Below, piece after piece: positions 1 to 8,459 of a stretch of 16,029 bases of DNA. Both the position numbers and the translations under genes were made by a program. How positions within the stretch are numbered: position 1 is the first letter of the stretch; each line of letters starts with the position of its first letter. Source of the DNA: Oscillospiraceae bacterium (GTDB taxonomy: Bacteria > Bacillota > Clostridia > Oscillospirales > Ruminococcaceae); assembly GCA_017410745.1 (NCBI GenBank), contig JAFPPJ010000160.1:1-16029 (forward strand), given 5' to 3'. The notes under the pieces are model-generated. The model was not told the DNA's origin. It searched no databases and saw only the letters and a list, made by a program, of their open reading frames with translations.

Positions 1-2015
1 GCGACCAGCTCGAAATCGGGTCTGTATATGGGAAGACCGTACCACGATGAGTACTCTATATCGTCCTCTACTCTGTGGCGGTTGCCCTGGATATCATACC
101 ATTCACGAGGGTTCTTCTCTACAGCGGTCTTTATGGAAGCCTCTATGAACTTGAACGCTGCATCCTTGTGTGTGGACTTTTCCGATATCGCAAAGGTAAC
201 ACGGGGTGCTATCAGTGCCTTGGAAGTAGGTCTGTCCGTCGGGAAATTAGTGAAGGTGAAATCATCGGGGAAGTAGGGCAGCTCGTATGACAGATCCAAG
301 CCCGATATCTCAAGGTTGTATATAACATCCTTGCCGTTCTTCAGAGCCATCATATTTTCATCTCTGGCATCGGGATCGCTCATCCAGTCGGATTCGTTAT
401 CCAGGGGATGCTTATTCGACTCCTCGAGTATGCTTATGAATGCGGGATTGTTGAAATCGCACTTGCCTGTGCCGAAGTCGATGAAGTCCGAGAAGTACAT
501 TGCGTTCTTGAGGAACTCTGCTTTTGTGAGCACTCCGCCTATCTTGGCATCGCCGAGGGCTTCGGTTATCTCCTTTGACTGAGACAGGGTAAGGAAGCCG
601 TTATCATCGACATACTTGCCCGATGTAGCATTGGTGGAGAGATTGAATACCGGAGCTATCGACATCAGCTTGCCGTCCTTCTCGTATGCGCTGAGCACGT
701 TGGGCATAAGATCGTCGCGGGATATATCGGGGTCTGCATCTATAAGGGGATACAGATCCGTGAAAAGTCCCTTTGCCACATAGCTGTCATAGGGCATAGC
801 AGGATCTATGAGCAGTATATCCGGGATATTGCCTGTGAGTATCTCATTGTTGAACTTCGTCATTGCAGCTTCCTCATTGGAGGTGTCGTTCTTGTCGGCA
901 TAGCTGTTGACGTATATCACATACTTGTCATTGGTCTTGTTGAAGCGTGCGATACTGTTTCTTACCACATAGTTAATGTTGAAGCAGCCGAGAGTTACGA
1001 TAGTCTTGTCTATCTTCACGTCAGATGGCTTGATACGGGTCACGGCAGTCCTGCCGAGATCCTGATCGTAGCCGATGGTGAGGAATGTCTTGTCATCGCC
1101 TACCGCAACGCTCTCTATGTCGGAATTGTTCACGCCGAGGTTGAGGAGATTTACCACGCTCTCGCGCGAGCCGTCTTCCTTTATGCCGCCGATACCGGTA
1201 TCGGACTGGATATAGCAGAGGTAATCGCCGGTGCCGTCGTATGCATATGCGGTAAGGCCGTCGAGCATATACTCCTTGCCTATATGGGCAGTCTTGGTAT
1301 CTATGGTAGTGATCTTGGACTTGCCCGCAGAGAAGTTCATGGATACATATGCAGGCTCTCCCTTATTGGTGACAACGAGGGATATCACATACTCCGTATC
1401 ACTGTTCCCGGTGATATCGCCGATCTTGCCTCCGGCGGCATCTACGACCGTGATAGTATCGCCGAAATTGATGGCAAGGGCTCCGGACTTGTCCTGAACA
1501 TAGCCCATGAGCCATACATTTTTGCCTTCATTGGGCATAGACTTGGTAATATCTATGGTATCGGTGAGTGTGCCGTCATTGGTGAACTTCACTATTTCAA
1601 AGGTCGACTGGGTATAGTCCGGGGTTATGGTAGAGATCACCGCAGTGATATTGCCCGCATCATCTATGCAGGGCACACCGAGTGATGAGATATTGCCTCC
1701 CTCTTCGTCCTCCCTGACTACGGTCTCCCACTTGACTGCTCCGGTGTCATCGAAGCATATGAGTATCCTCTTGTTTCCATCGTCGCATGAAGCATAGTAC
1801 ATCCCGCCATGCATGCATATCTTGCTGACAGTATAGTTCTCGGGTACACTTACGTTCTCTACCTTGTAGGAAAGTTCCTTCGCCATAGTCTGTTCATCTG
1901 CAACGCTGGATGTACCTGTTCCTGTATTCGTGTTCTTGCTCTGACAGCCTGCAGATACCGAAGCTATGACCGCTGCTGCGCTGAGTACGCACAGAGCTCT
2001 TTTGATCTTATTCAA
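1..2015 (-). CDS. Extracellular solute-binding lipoprotein with N-terminal propeller-like region (partial, paralog 1)
   Basis: The gene runs off the left edge; 671 codons are visible. I place the start at a TTG (2013-2015) because an AGGA-type ribosome site lies just upstream, and because the translation from there (MNKIKRALCVLSAAAVIASVSAGC) mirrors the start of the neighbouring paralog. No earlier ATG would keep the signal peptide. This is a lipoprotein signal, with Cys24 the likely lipidated residue. Residues about 40-350 show blade-like strands with D-x-G turns (FDDTG, FTNDG), suggesting a beta-propeller. From about 355 a family 1 solute-binding fold follows (KFNNEILTGNIPDILLIDP, then PYDSYVAKGLF, then PLIDADPDISRDDLMPNVL). 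It probably binds a carbohydrate at the outer membrane surface and feeds the MalF/MalG-like permeases of the same operon. The ligand is unknown. It lies 47 bp downstream of its paralog, with no terminator between. The propeller call is by eye from the strand pattern. Confidence 0.85.
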   Translation of the reverse strand, partial: MNKIKRALCVLSAAAVIASVSAGCQSKNTNTGTGTSSVADEQTMAKELSYKVENVSVPENYTVSKICMHGGMYYASCDDGNKRILICFDDTGAVKWETVVREDEEGGNISSLGVPCIDDAGNITAVISTITPDYTQSTFEIVKFTNDGTLTDTIDITKSMPNEGKNVWLMGYVQDKSGALAINFGDTITVVDAAGGKIGDITGNSDTEYVISLVVTNKGEPAYVSMNFSAGKSKITTIDTKTAHIGKEYMLDGLTAYAYDGTGDYLCYIQSDTGIGGIKEDGSRESVVNLLNLGVNNSDIESVAVGDDKTFLTIGYDQDLGRTAVTRIKPSDVKIDKTIVTLGCFNINYVVRNSIARFNKTNDKYVIYVNSYADKNDTSNEEAAMTKFNNEILTGNIPDILLIDPAMPYDSYVAKGLFTDLYPLIDADPDISRDDLMPNVLSAYEKDGKLMSIAPVFNLSTNATSGKYVDDNGFLTLSQSKEITEALGDAKIGGVLTKAEFLKNAMYFSDFIDFGTGKCDFNNPAFISILEESNKHPLDNESDWMSDPDARDENMMALKNGKDVIYNLEISGLDLSYELPYFPDDFTFTNFPTDRPTSKALIAPRVTFAISEKSTHKDAAFKFIEASIKTAVEKNPREWYDIQGNRHRVEDDIEYSSWYGLPIYRPDFELV

Positions 2016-2062
2016 TAGTCTCTTCCTTTCTGAACTTGATATGCGGGTCTCCGAGCCCTATA

Positions 2063-4423
2063 TCAATAATGTTCGCTTATATAGAGCGATACTCTCGACT
2101 GTACCATCTGCGCTGCCTGTTCGGCGGTGGTAGTACCTGCCCAGAAGTTCTGCACCTCATCCTTGATGATAGTGTTGTATATCTCCTCATAGGATTCGAG
2201 CGCAGTATTGCAGGAAGTTATAGAATCTGCGATAGCCTGTACCTCTTCCTTGGTCATGTCATTGACCTTGACCTCGCTGTCTGCTATCCAGACCGTGCGG
2301 TCCTCGTATACTGCCTTGCCCTTCTCATCGTAGTAATGATTGCGGTCGGTAGCATGTTCCTTGAGGGTCTCAAAATCCTTCTTTATCACGGGCAGTCCGT
2401 CGAATGTATCATATCTTATATCATCTTCAACGGTATGTGATGCACCGTCCTCACTCCACCATGTATAGGGATCTGCGTGGAGGGTCTTCTTCATGACCTC
2501 CTCGATGAAGTCCCATGCAGCCTGCTTGTTGGCTGACTTCTCGGATATCGCAAGGCGTATGCCGGGTGTGAGTATGGACTTGGTCACAGGTGACTCGGAG
2601 GGGAAGTTGGTAAATACATAGTTATCACCGAGATGTGCCCTGTCGGAGTAGAAGTCGAAGGATGAGAAGTTCACGCTCTGAAGCAGTTCCCTGCCCTCGA
2701 TGAACGCCTTTTCCATATTGAGCTGAGAATCCGGATCATTCATCCATTCATCCCAGTCGATGGTCTCGGGATGCTTCTTCGACTCGTTGAGCAGCAGCTT
2801 GAACGAATCGTTGTCAAAATTGCAGCTGCGGTTCTTGAGGTCGATGTAATCGGAGAAGTATATTCCCATCTTGAGAAAATCCTCGCGGTTCATTGCTGCG
2901 CCGAGCGATGCGCCTGTGGATGCAGCAGCCTCGCTGGCAGCAGACATCCTCAGATAGCCTTCATTGTCAACGAACTCGGGCTTTGTGGCAAATGTCTGTA
3001 CAGTGAAGGAAGTCGCCATAGACATGAGCTTGCCGTCTGTCTCGAGTGCTGTGAGCACATTGGGGAGTATATCCTCGCGCGACATATCGGGGTCTGCATC
3101 TATCACGGGATAGAGGTCTGCAAAGAGCCCCTTTGCCACATAGCTCTGATAGGGCATAGTCGGGTCAACGAGCAGTATGTCGGGGATATTTCCGGTAAGC
3201 AGCTCATTGTTGAACTTTGTGAGCGCCGCATCCGATGCAGTATCATTGGTATCGGAATAGCTCATTGTCGCAATGACGAATTCATCGTTCTTCTTGTTGA
3301 AGTCAGCGATAGCACTGCGGAGATTCCAGGGGATGGAATAGCATCCGAGGGTGATTATCTTCTTTTCCTTGACAGTGCTGGGGTCTACGGGCTTGACGTG
3401 TACTATCTTGGTGCTTCCCGTTTCCATATCCCACATGCTCATAACGAAGGAGCCGTCGGAATTTACTACGAATGAATCGGAACCGGAGTTGTCAACGCCC
3501 AGGTTGAGGAGGTTGAGCACGTTCTCCCTTGAGCCGTCTGCCCTGATGCCCGATATACCTGTATCAGACTTGGTATAGCATACAAAATCGCCGCTTCCGG
3601 GATATACGATGTATGCCATTGCAGCAGTCAGGTCATATGTCTTGCCCTTGCCCCTTGCATTTACATCTATCTCAATAAGTGTGTACTTGGTCTCGCCCGA
3701 TGTCCACTCGGTGTAAAGGAATGCAGGCACGCCTGCGTTAGTGGTGATAAGGGAGTTGATATAGCTGTTCTCGTTCTCCATGGGGATATCAAACAGCTTC
3801 TCGCCTGTGGGAGATACGACCCTTATGCTCGAAGAGAAATTGATGATGAGATTTCCGTCCTTGTCAAAGAGGAAATTCGACATATATGCTCTGTCATCGT
3901 CTGAGTCAATGTTGAACACATCGCTCATATCTTCGCTGCTTATCTGATTTCCGTCCTTGTCGAACTTGTACAGCGTGTATTTGTTCTTGCCTTCATCGGA
4001 GTTGTCATACAGCATATATACTACTGTCACGGAGCCGTCATCACCGATCTTCAGCTCTCCCATGAAGGTGCCCCATTCCTCTGCAGAGCACTTGTTCACG
4101 GGTATCTCGGTCTTTAGTCCGCTCTCATCGAATACGAGCACCTTTGCCTCCGAAGTGCCGTCATCGTTGTACTTGCTCGAGCACGCATAGTACAGTCCGT
4201 CGCGGTATGCAACAGAGCCGTTTATTGCTGAACCTTCGGGAGCAAGTATCTCAGAGGGCTTGAATGCGAGAGTGCTCTTGGCGCTCTCTGCAGACTGAAC
4301 AACGCCGCTCTGCGAGGACTGATTATTGTTGGGATCGTTCTTGGACTTGCAGGATGCAAAGCCTGCAGATGCTACGAGTACTGCTGTGAGTACGCAAAGT
4401 GTCTTCTTTATGCTTTTGTTCAT
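2063..4423 (-). CDS. Extracellular solute-binding lipoprotein with N-terminal propeller-like region (paralog 2)
   Basis: This encodes 786 residues, far longer than the usual 400-500 of a sugar-binding lipoprotein. I chose the ATG at 4423 because AAAGGA sits 5-6 bases before it and the product then starts with a standard signal (MNKSIKKTLCVLTAVLVASA, lipid Cys25). An in-frame ATG at 4450 overlaps the upstream stop as ATGA and would add nine charged residues. It may serve translational coupling. Residues about 60-345 hold repeated strand-turn units with D-x-D-G turns (FDESG, FDKDGN twice, NSDGS), as in beta-propellers. Residues about 355-786 are the solute-binding fold (LTGNIPDILLVDPTMP, DADPDMSREDILPNVL) with the typical end ...FWAGTTTAEQAAQMVQSRV. 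It is clearly paralogous to the next gene, most strongly in the binding domain. Likely role: substrate capture for the CUT1-type permeases of this operon. The ligand is unknown. Confidence 0.88.
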   Translation of the reverse strand: MNKSIKKTLCVLTAVLVASAGFASCKSKNDPNNNQSSQSGVVQSAESAKSTLAFKPSEILAPEGSAINGSVAYRDGLYYACSSKYNDDGTSEAKVLVFDESGLKTEIPVNKCSAEEWGTFMGELKIGDDGSVTVVYMLYDNSDEGKNKYTLYKFDKDGNQISSEDMSDVFNIDSDDDRAYMSNFLFDKDGNLIINFSSSIRVVSPTGEKLFDIPMENENSYINSLITTNAGVPAFLYTEWTSGETKYTLIEIDVNARGKGKTYDLTAAMAYIVYPGSGDFVCYTKSDTGISGIRADGSRENVLNLLNLGVDNSGSDSFVVNSDGSFVMSMWDMETGSTKIVHVKPVDPSTVKEKKIITLGCYSIPWNLRSAIADFNKKNDEFVIATMSYSDTNDTASDAALTKFNNELLTGNIPDILLVDPTMPYQSYVAKGLFADLYPVIDADPDMSREDILPNVLTALETDGKLMSMATSFTVQTFATKPEFVDNEGYLRMSAASEAAASTGASLGAAMNREDFLKMGIYFSDYIDLKNRSCNFDNDSFKLLLNESKKHPETIDWDEWMNDPDSQLNMEKAFIEGRELLQSVNFSSFDFYSDRAHLGDNYVFTNFPSESPVTKSILTPGIRLAISEKSANKQAAWDFIEEVMKKTLHADPYTWWSEDGASHTVEDDIRYDTFDGLPVIKKDFETLKEHATDRNHYYDEKGKAVYEDRTVWIADSEVKVNDMTKEEVQAIADSITSCNTALESYEEIYNTIIKDEVQNFWAGTTTAEQAAQMVQSRVSLYISEHY

Positions 4424-4446
4424 AGTTTTCCTTTCTCTTTCTTTGT

Positions 4447-5535
4447 TCATGTGGTTTTTGGATGTGTGCGTTCGTAGTTCTTTTTCAGGCGTATCTGACG
4501 GCGGTCTTCTATCCTGTCACGTATGAACAGGAACAGTCTGCCGAGGAGCTTGAATATGAAGAACAGCAGGTATACCGACGAAAATGCGGGTATCAGCATC
4601 AGCAGTGCCATCGGGAATGCGAACATCCTCGCCTTGAGCTCCGCAGCCCTGAGACTGTTCTCGAACCACGGATATGCAAAGCCTGTCCTTATCATGATGC
4701 TGTCATCAAGGTTCTTATAGCCCTGCACCAGCTTTATTATGTCAAATCTGTCGGTCTGGTCGATTATGACTGCGTCCTGTATATTTTCCTCTGCCATCTT
4801 CTTGGCATTGCCCTCTACTGCCTCGGGTATGCACATCTCATATACGGTCATGCCGCTTTTGAGCGACATATACGGAACATATATATGAGGCACCGAACCA
4901 TAGGCTATCTGATCGGAGTGCGACTGAGGAGAGCGCACCACGCCGGATATGGTATATATCCTGTCCTCGATCTTGATGGTCATGCCGGCTGTATCCATGC
5001 CGCCGAACAGTCTCCATGACGCAAGGTCGTCTATGACCACACAGTCAAGATTTATGTCATTGTCCGAATAAAAGCAGCCCGAAACCAGCTCAAGCGGATG
5101 GAACACGAAGAAATCGCCTGTCGTTACAGTTACCAGCACCTCATCCACCGTTCTGTCTTCGGATGCGATGGGCTTGACGGTCTCACCGTATGCACAGTCT
5201 GCCCACTGCATGGACTTTGCGTCCTTATCCACAAGAGCCGCTGTCTTGAGTGCATTCTGTATCTGGCCCCTGTATGTATATACGCTCTGTATGTCGAATG
5301 CGCGGGTCGACGGGAAATATACCGAGATCTGCGAATACTCCTTTTCAGGTGTCGTCCATACATCTGGTACGTTTGGTCTGTACTTTTGCGACATGCTCCG
5401 TACATATATAAGCACAGCGCCTGCAAGAAGAAGCAGAACTGCATTGACTATTATGAGCAGCTTCTGGAACCGGTGATCCTTTTTCGGCGTGACCTGTACC
5501 TGCTCATTTTTCTCATCCATGCCGGATGTATTCAT
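4447..5535 (-). CDS. MacB-like membrane protein with extracellular PCD-type domain, two membrane segments, no ATPase
   Basis: The product is 362 residues. I chose the ATG at 5535 because AAGGAG lies 8 bases upstream; a GTG at 5544 would overlap that site. Layout: short charged cytoplasmic N-terminus, membrane segment about 26-45, an extracellular domain of about 255 residues, a second membrane segment about 306-334, then a basic tail (RDRIEDRRQIRLKKNYERT). The stretch about 135-235 has the look of a MacB periplasmic core domain (TTGDFFVFHPLELVSGCFYS, VVIDDLASWRLFGG, YTISGVV). True MacB/FtsX permeases have four membrane helices and an ATPase partner or domain; here there are only two helices and no ATPase in view. 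It starts 15 bp after the HlyD-like adaptor and its stop overlaps an ATG of the next gene (ATGA). Together with the adaptor it resembles a reduced MacA-MacB pair. Function is unproven: it may be a scaffold or sensor rather than a transporter. Confidence 0.75.
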   Translation of the reverse strand: MNTSGMDEKNEQVQVTPKKDHRFQKLLIIVNAVLLLLAGAVLIYVRSMSQKYRPNVPDVWTTPEKEYSQISVYFPSTRAFDIQSVYTYRGQIQNALKTAALVDKDAKSMQWADCAYGETVKPIASEDRTVDEVLVTVTTGDFFVFHPLELVSGCFYSDNDINLDCVVIDDLASWRLFGGMDTAGMTIKIEDRIYTISGVVRSPQSHSDQIAYGSVPHIYVPYMSLKSGMTVYEMCIPEAVEGNAKKMAEENIQDAVIIDQTDRFDIIKLVQGYKNLDDSIMIRTGFAYPWFENSLRAAELKARMFAFPMALLMLIPAFSSVYLLFFIFKLLGRLFLFIRDRIEDRRQIRLKKNYERTHPKTT

Positions 5536-5550
5536 CAGCTGCACTCCTTA

Positions 5551-7524
5551 TCAGTTCGTGTCGGTGGGTCTTACGTTCTGACCGGGCTCTATGGGCTTGT
5601 TGGATGTGGTTATTACATACTCACTTCCCGTAAGTCCGGACACCGCTGTCTTGGTATCGTTGCTGACGATCTTCTGTACGTCGTATCTGCTTGCAACATA
5701 TCTGTTTCCGAGAGGACTGCTCTTTGATTCCATAACGAGGACGTAGTCGCCGTTTCCGTCGTGACGCAGAGCATTGTTGGGGAGCACCTGAGGATAGGTC
5801 TGACCCTTGCTTCCGAGGCCGACCGAGAGAGTCTCACCGTTGGTGATGTTAGAGCCTGTTACGGAGAATACCAGTGTCTTCTGACCCTGTGTGCTCGTAT
5901 CGTTCTTTATCTCCTTGAGAGTGATCACAACGTCGTCGCCGCCGAAGTACCAGCCTGTTATCTCAGCCTTGTCGCCGACCCTGACCTTTCTTGCCTGATC
6001 AGCCTTTACGGAGAACTGAAGCTTGTAGCCCATATCATCCACATTGATCTTGGCAAGGACTGAGCCCGCTTCTATCTTCTGGCCGACAGTTATATTGAGG
6101 GAGTCTACCGTTCCGCCCACCTTCGAGCGTACATACTGGTCGCCCTCGTTGTCCTTCTTTATCTTCTCTATCTTTTCCTTCTGTCTCTCTATCTCGCGCT
6201 GCTTGGATTCGATATCTATCTCATTGGTCTGCGCGGTGGATGCATCGGACTTGCGCTTTACCTCGAGATCGGTGCGCAGATCCCTTATGGATGCTTCCTT
6301 TGAGGTGATCTCCTTTTCCTTTTCCCTTATGGCTTCCTTGAGCTTGCCCTCGGTCTTGAGACCGGATTCCTCGGCAGTGGTCTTCTTCTCAGCCGCAGCA
6401 TCTGCCAGCTCTGTATTGCGGCGTATCTGCTCCTCGAGATCGTTTATCTGCCTCTTGAGGCTAAGCTTTATCTCACGGGTGGTATCAGCGAGTGCGTCCT
6501 TGGCAGCAGTCACCTTCTTGGCAGCATCGTCCTTTTTCTTCTGATACTGCTTGAGGGTATTCTGTGCCTGCTTGGATTCCATATTGGAATTGTTGAGCTC
6601 GGATATCTCCCTTGAAAGTGTGGTAATCTTGGCATTGTTGTCAGCGATGCTGTTTCTTATGGATGTTACATCCTCGCCCTCGACAGCCTCTGCGATCTGG
6701 TTGTAGAGCTGCTCGTTCTTTGTCTGCAGGGTGTATATCTCATTCTGCTTTTCAAGTATTTCCTTGGACTTGTCTGTCTTGCCGCTGAGCTCGGTGTTCT
6801 TCTTATCGTATGCCTCATCAGCTTCCTTCTGAGCCTTTTCGGCATCCTTTACAGCCTGCTTTGCAGCGTAGAGACGGTCATAGTTGTCGCCCCGGAGGTC
6901 TATCATATCCTCGGTGTCAACAGCAGAAAGCTGAGCCTTGAGGTCATCCCTCTCACGGGTGAGCCTGTCGCCCTCCTGCTTTATCTTCTTCTCCTCGCTG
7001 TTTGCTACGGAGAGATCATCGGTCTTGTTGTGAGCCGCATCGTACTGGCTGTTGAGCTCGTCGAGCTCTCTCCTGAGCTCGTCAAGCTCCTTCTGAGCCT
7101 TGTCTATTGCAGCAAAGTCCTTGTCATAGTTCTTGCTGTCGCCTACAAGGAGCTTCCTGTAAGCAAATTCGAGGTTTTCGAGTTCCTTCTCGGCTTCCTT
7201 GAGCTCGGTGGGCTCGCTGGTCTCAAGCTCGAATATGGGATCGTTGGGCTTTATCTTGTCGCCCTGCGATACGAGCACAGCCTTGACCTCGCGCGTGCTC
7301 TGGCTCTTTACCTCGTAGGTCTCCGCAGGCTCAACAGAGCCGCTTCCCTTTATCTGCTCGGATACGGTAGCCTGTGCGGGATACACATAAGATACCTGAG
7401 GCAGGGAGTAGTTCATTATCGTGTTTGAAAAGAATGTGAGCAGCAGTAATACCGACAGGAATATGATCGCCACATTCTTGATTATGTCTTTTCTTTTGTT
7501 GGTATTTGACGTCTGATCGTTCAT
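5551..7524 (-). CDS. HlyD/MacA-like membrane fusion adaptor with long coiled coil
   Basis: The product is 657 residues, against about 370-480 for typical HlyD or MacA adaptors. GGAAGGAG sits 8 bases before the ATG. One membrane anchor lies at about 17-38 (IIKNVAIIFLSVLLLLTFF). The first biotinyl-lipoyl half follows at about 55-103 (SGSVEPAETYEVKSQSTREVKAVLVSQGDKI). A Glu/Lys/Gln-rich coiled coil then runs from about 105 to 462. The second lipoyl half starts at Gly470 (GGTVDSLNITVGQKIEAGSVL), followed by beta-barrel and membrane-proximal domains to the end. Adaptors of this class normally dock onto an ABC or RND exporter and reach outward. Here the gene lies between sugar importer permeases and a MacB-like protein, 20 bp after the MalG-like stop. 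A hairpin with two arms of roughly 175 residues could be about 26 nm long, which may suit a Gram-positive wall. Family assignment is firm; substrate and partner are inferred. Confidence 0.87.
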   Translation of the reverse strand: MNDQTSNTNKRKDIIKNVAIIFLSVLLLLTFFSNTIMNYSLPQVSYVYPAQATVSEQIKGSGSVEPAETYEVKSQSTREVKAVLVSQGDKIKPNDPIFELETSEPTELKEAEKELENLEFAYRKLLVGDSKNYDKDFAAIDKAQKELDELRRELDELNSQYDAAHNKTDDLSVANSEEKKIKQEGDRLTRERDDLKAQLSAVDTEDMIDLRGDNYDRLYAAKQAVKDAEKAQKEADEAYDKKNTELSGKTDKSKEILEKQNEIYTLQTKNEQLYNQIAEAVEGEDVTSIRNSIADNNAKITTLSREISELNNSNMESKQAQNTLKQYQKKKDDAAKKVTAAKDALADTTREIKLSLKRQINDLEEQIRRNTELADAAAEKKTTAEESGLKTEGKLKEAIREKEKEITSKEASIRDLRTDLEVKRKSDASTAQTNEIDIESKQREIERQKEKIEKIKKDNEGDQYVRSKVGGTVDSLNITVGQKIEAGSVLAKINVDDMGYKLQFSVKADQARKVRVGDKAEITGWYFGGDDVVITLKEIKNDTSTQGQKTLVFSVTGSNITNGETLSVGLGSKGQTYPQVLPNNALRHDGNGDYVLVMESKSSPLGNRYVASRYDVQKIVSNDTKTAVSGLTGSEYVITTSNKPIEPGQNVRPTDTN

Positions 7525-7544
7525 ACAAGCACTCCTTCCGACTG

Positions 7545-8459
7545 TTATTTAAGCGTTGCCGAGCTTGCGATGCCTTCTACCAGGGCATCCTCACCGTAGA
7601 GGAACAGCAGAAGGGACGGCATCATATATATTACCGCCACCGCAAAGGCAAGTCCGGTCTCCTGCGTATTTATCTTTGAGAGGAAGACCGACAGCGGATG
7701 CAGTGTTTCATCCGAAAGCAGGATAAGCGGCTGCTCTACCATGTTCCAGTAGTCTATGAATATCAGCAGCATTACGGAGAACAGCGAGCTGCTGACCATC
7801 GGCAGGCTTATGTTCGTGAAAATCACGAATTCGCTCGCACCGTCAAGCATCGCCGCTTCATAGTATACCTTCGGTATCCTTCGCATCGCCTTTGTCAGCA
7901 GGTACACCGCAAAGGGCGAGAATATACCGGGGAGTATTACGGCAAGACGGGTATTGAGAAGGCCCAGCTTGTCGGACACAAGGTAGTTGGGCACGAGCGT
8001 TACCTGATATGGCATCAGCATTACCACGATATACAGGAAGAATATTATCTCCTTGAGCCTGCCCGTAAGTCTGGCGAATGAGTAGGATGCCCCGAGTGCC
8101 ACAACTATCTGGAAAAGTACAATCGGAACGGTGAGTATCATCGCATTCCAGAATTTCAGCAGATAATCGGGACTTTTCAGCAGCACCGTGATGTACTGTG
8201 ACCCGGATACTATATCGGGTATGAATTTCAGGTTGACTTCTTTGGATATGAAGGTCTTGCCGTCGGTGGCAGCCGAGAAGATAACGCCGTAGTTTGCCGA
8301 TATCTCTGTCTGCGACATGAATGAATTGGTGATCGTGAGCACCGTAGGCATGAGGAATATTACCGCAGCGGTGCCTGCGAACAGGGTCATCAGAAGCAGA
8401 TTTATGCGGGAAAGCAGAGTGCCGCGCCGTCTTTTCTTTTTGGTCTCAACAGCTTTCAT
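7545..8459 (-). CDS. Carbohydrate ABC transporter permease, MalG-like
   Basis: This is a 304-residue integral membrane permease of the CUT1 importer class. About six hydrophobic segments are visible, starting with 20-45 (LLLMTLFAGTAAVIFLMPTV). The cytoplasmic EAA loop that docks the ATPase is clear at 201-220 (EAAMLDGASEFVIFTNISLP). The N-terminus is basic (KKKRRR). An extracellular loop at about 50-100 is longer than usual. The start ATG at 8459 overlaps the stop of the MalF-like gene in an ATGA, so the two are translationally coupled, as expected for a heterodimeric pore. No ATPase gene is visible; many Firmicute CUT1 importers share one MsmX/MsmK-type ATPase encoded elsewhere (family knowledge). 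Substrate is likely an oligosaccharide but is not shown by the sequence. Confidence 0.9.
   Translation of the reverse strand: MKAVETKKKRRRGTLLSRINLLLMTLFAGTAAVIFLMPTVLTITNSFMSQTEISANYGVIFSAATDGKTFISKEVNLKFIPDIVSGSQYITVLLKSPDYLLKFWNAMILTVPIVLFQIVVALGASYSFARLTGRLKEIIFFLYIVVMLMPYQVTLVPNYLVSDKLGLLNTRLAVILPGIFSPFAVYLLTKAMRRIPKVYYEAAMLDGASEFVIFTNISLPMVSSSLFSVMLLIFIDYWNMVEQPLILLSDETLHPLSVFLSKINTQETGLAFAVAVIYMMPSLLLFLYGEDALVEGIASSATLK

Noticed and set aside
2771..3475. 234-codon plus-strand open frame inside the binding-protein gene
   Set aside because: It is antisense to a well-supported lipoprotein gene and composed of low-similarity shadow sequence.
4424..4450. Start of the second binding protein at the ATG at 4450
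   Set aside because: It would add nine charged residues before a standard lipoprotein signal, and AAAGGA lies at good spacing before the ATG at 4423.
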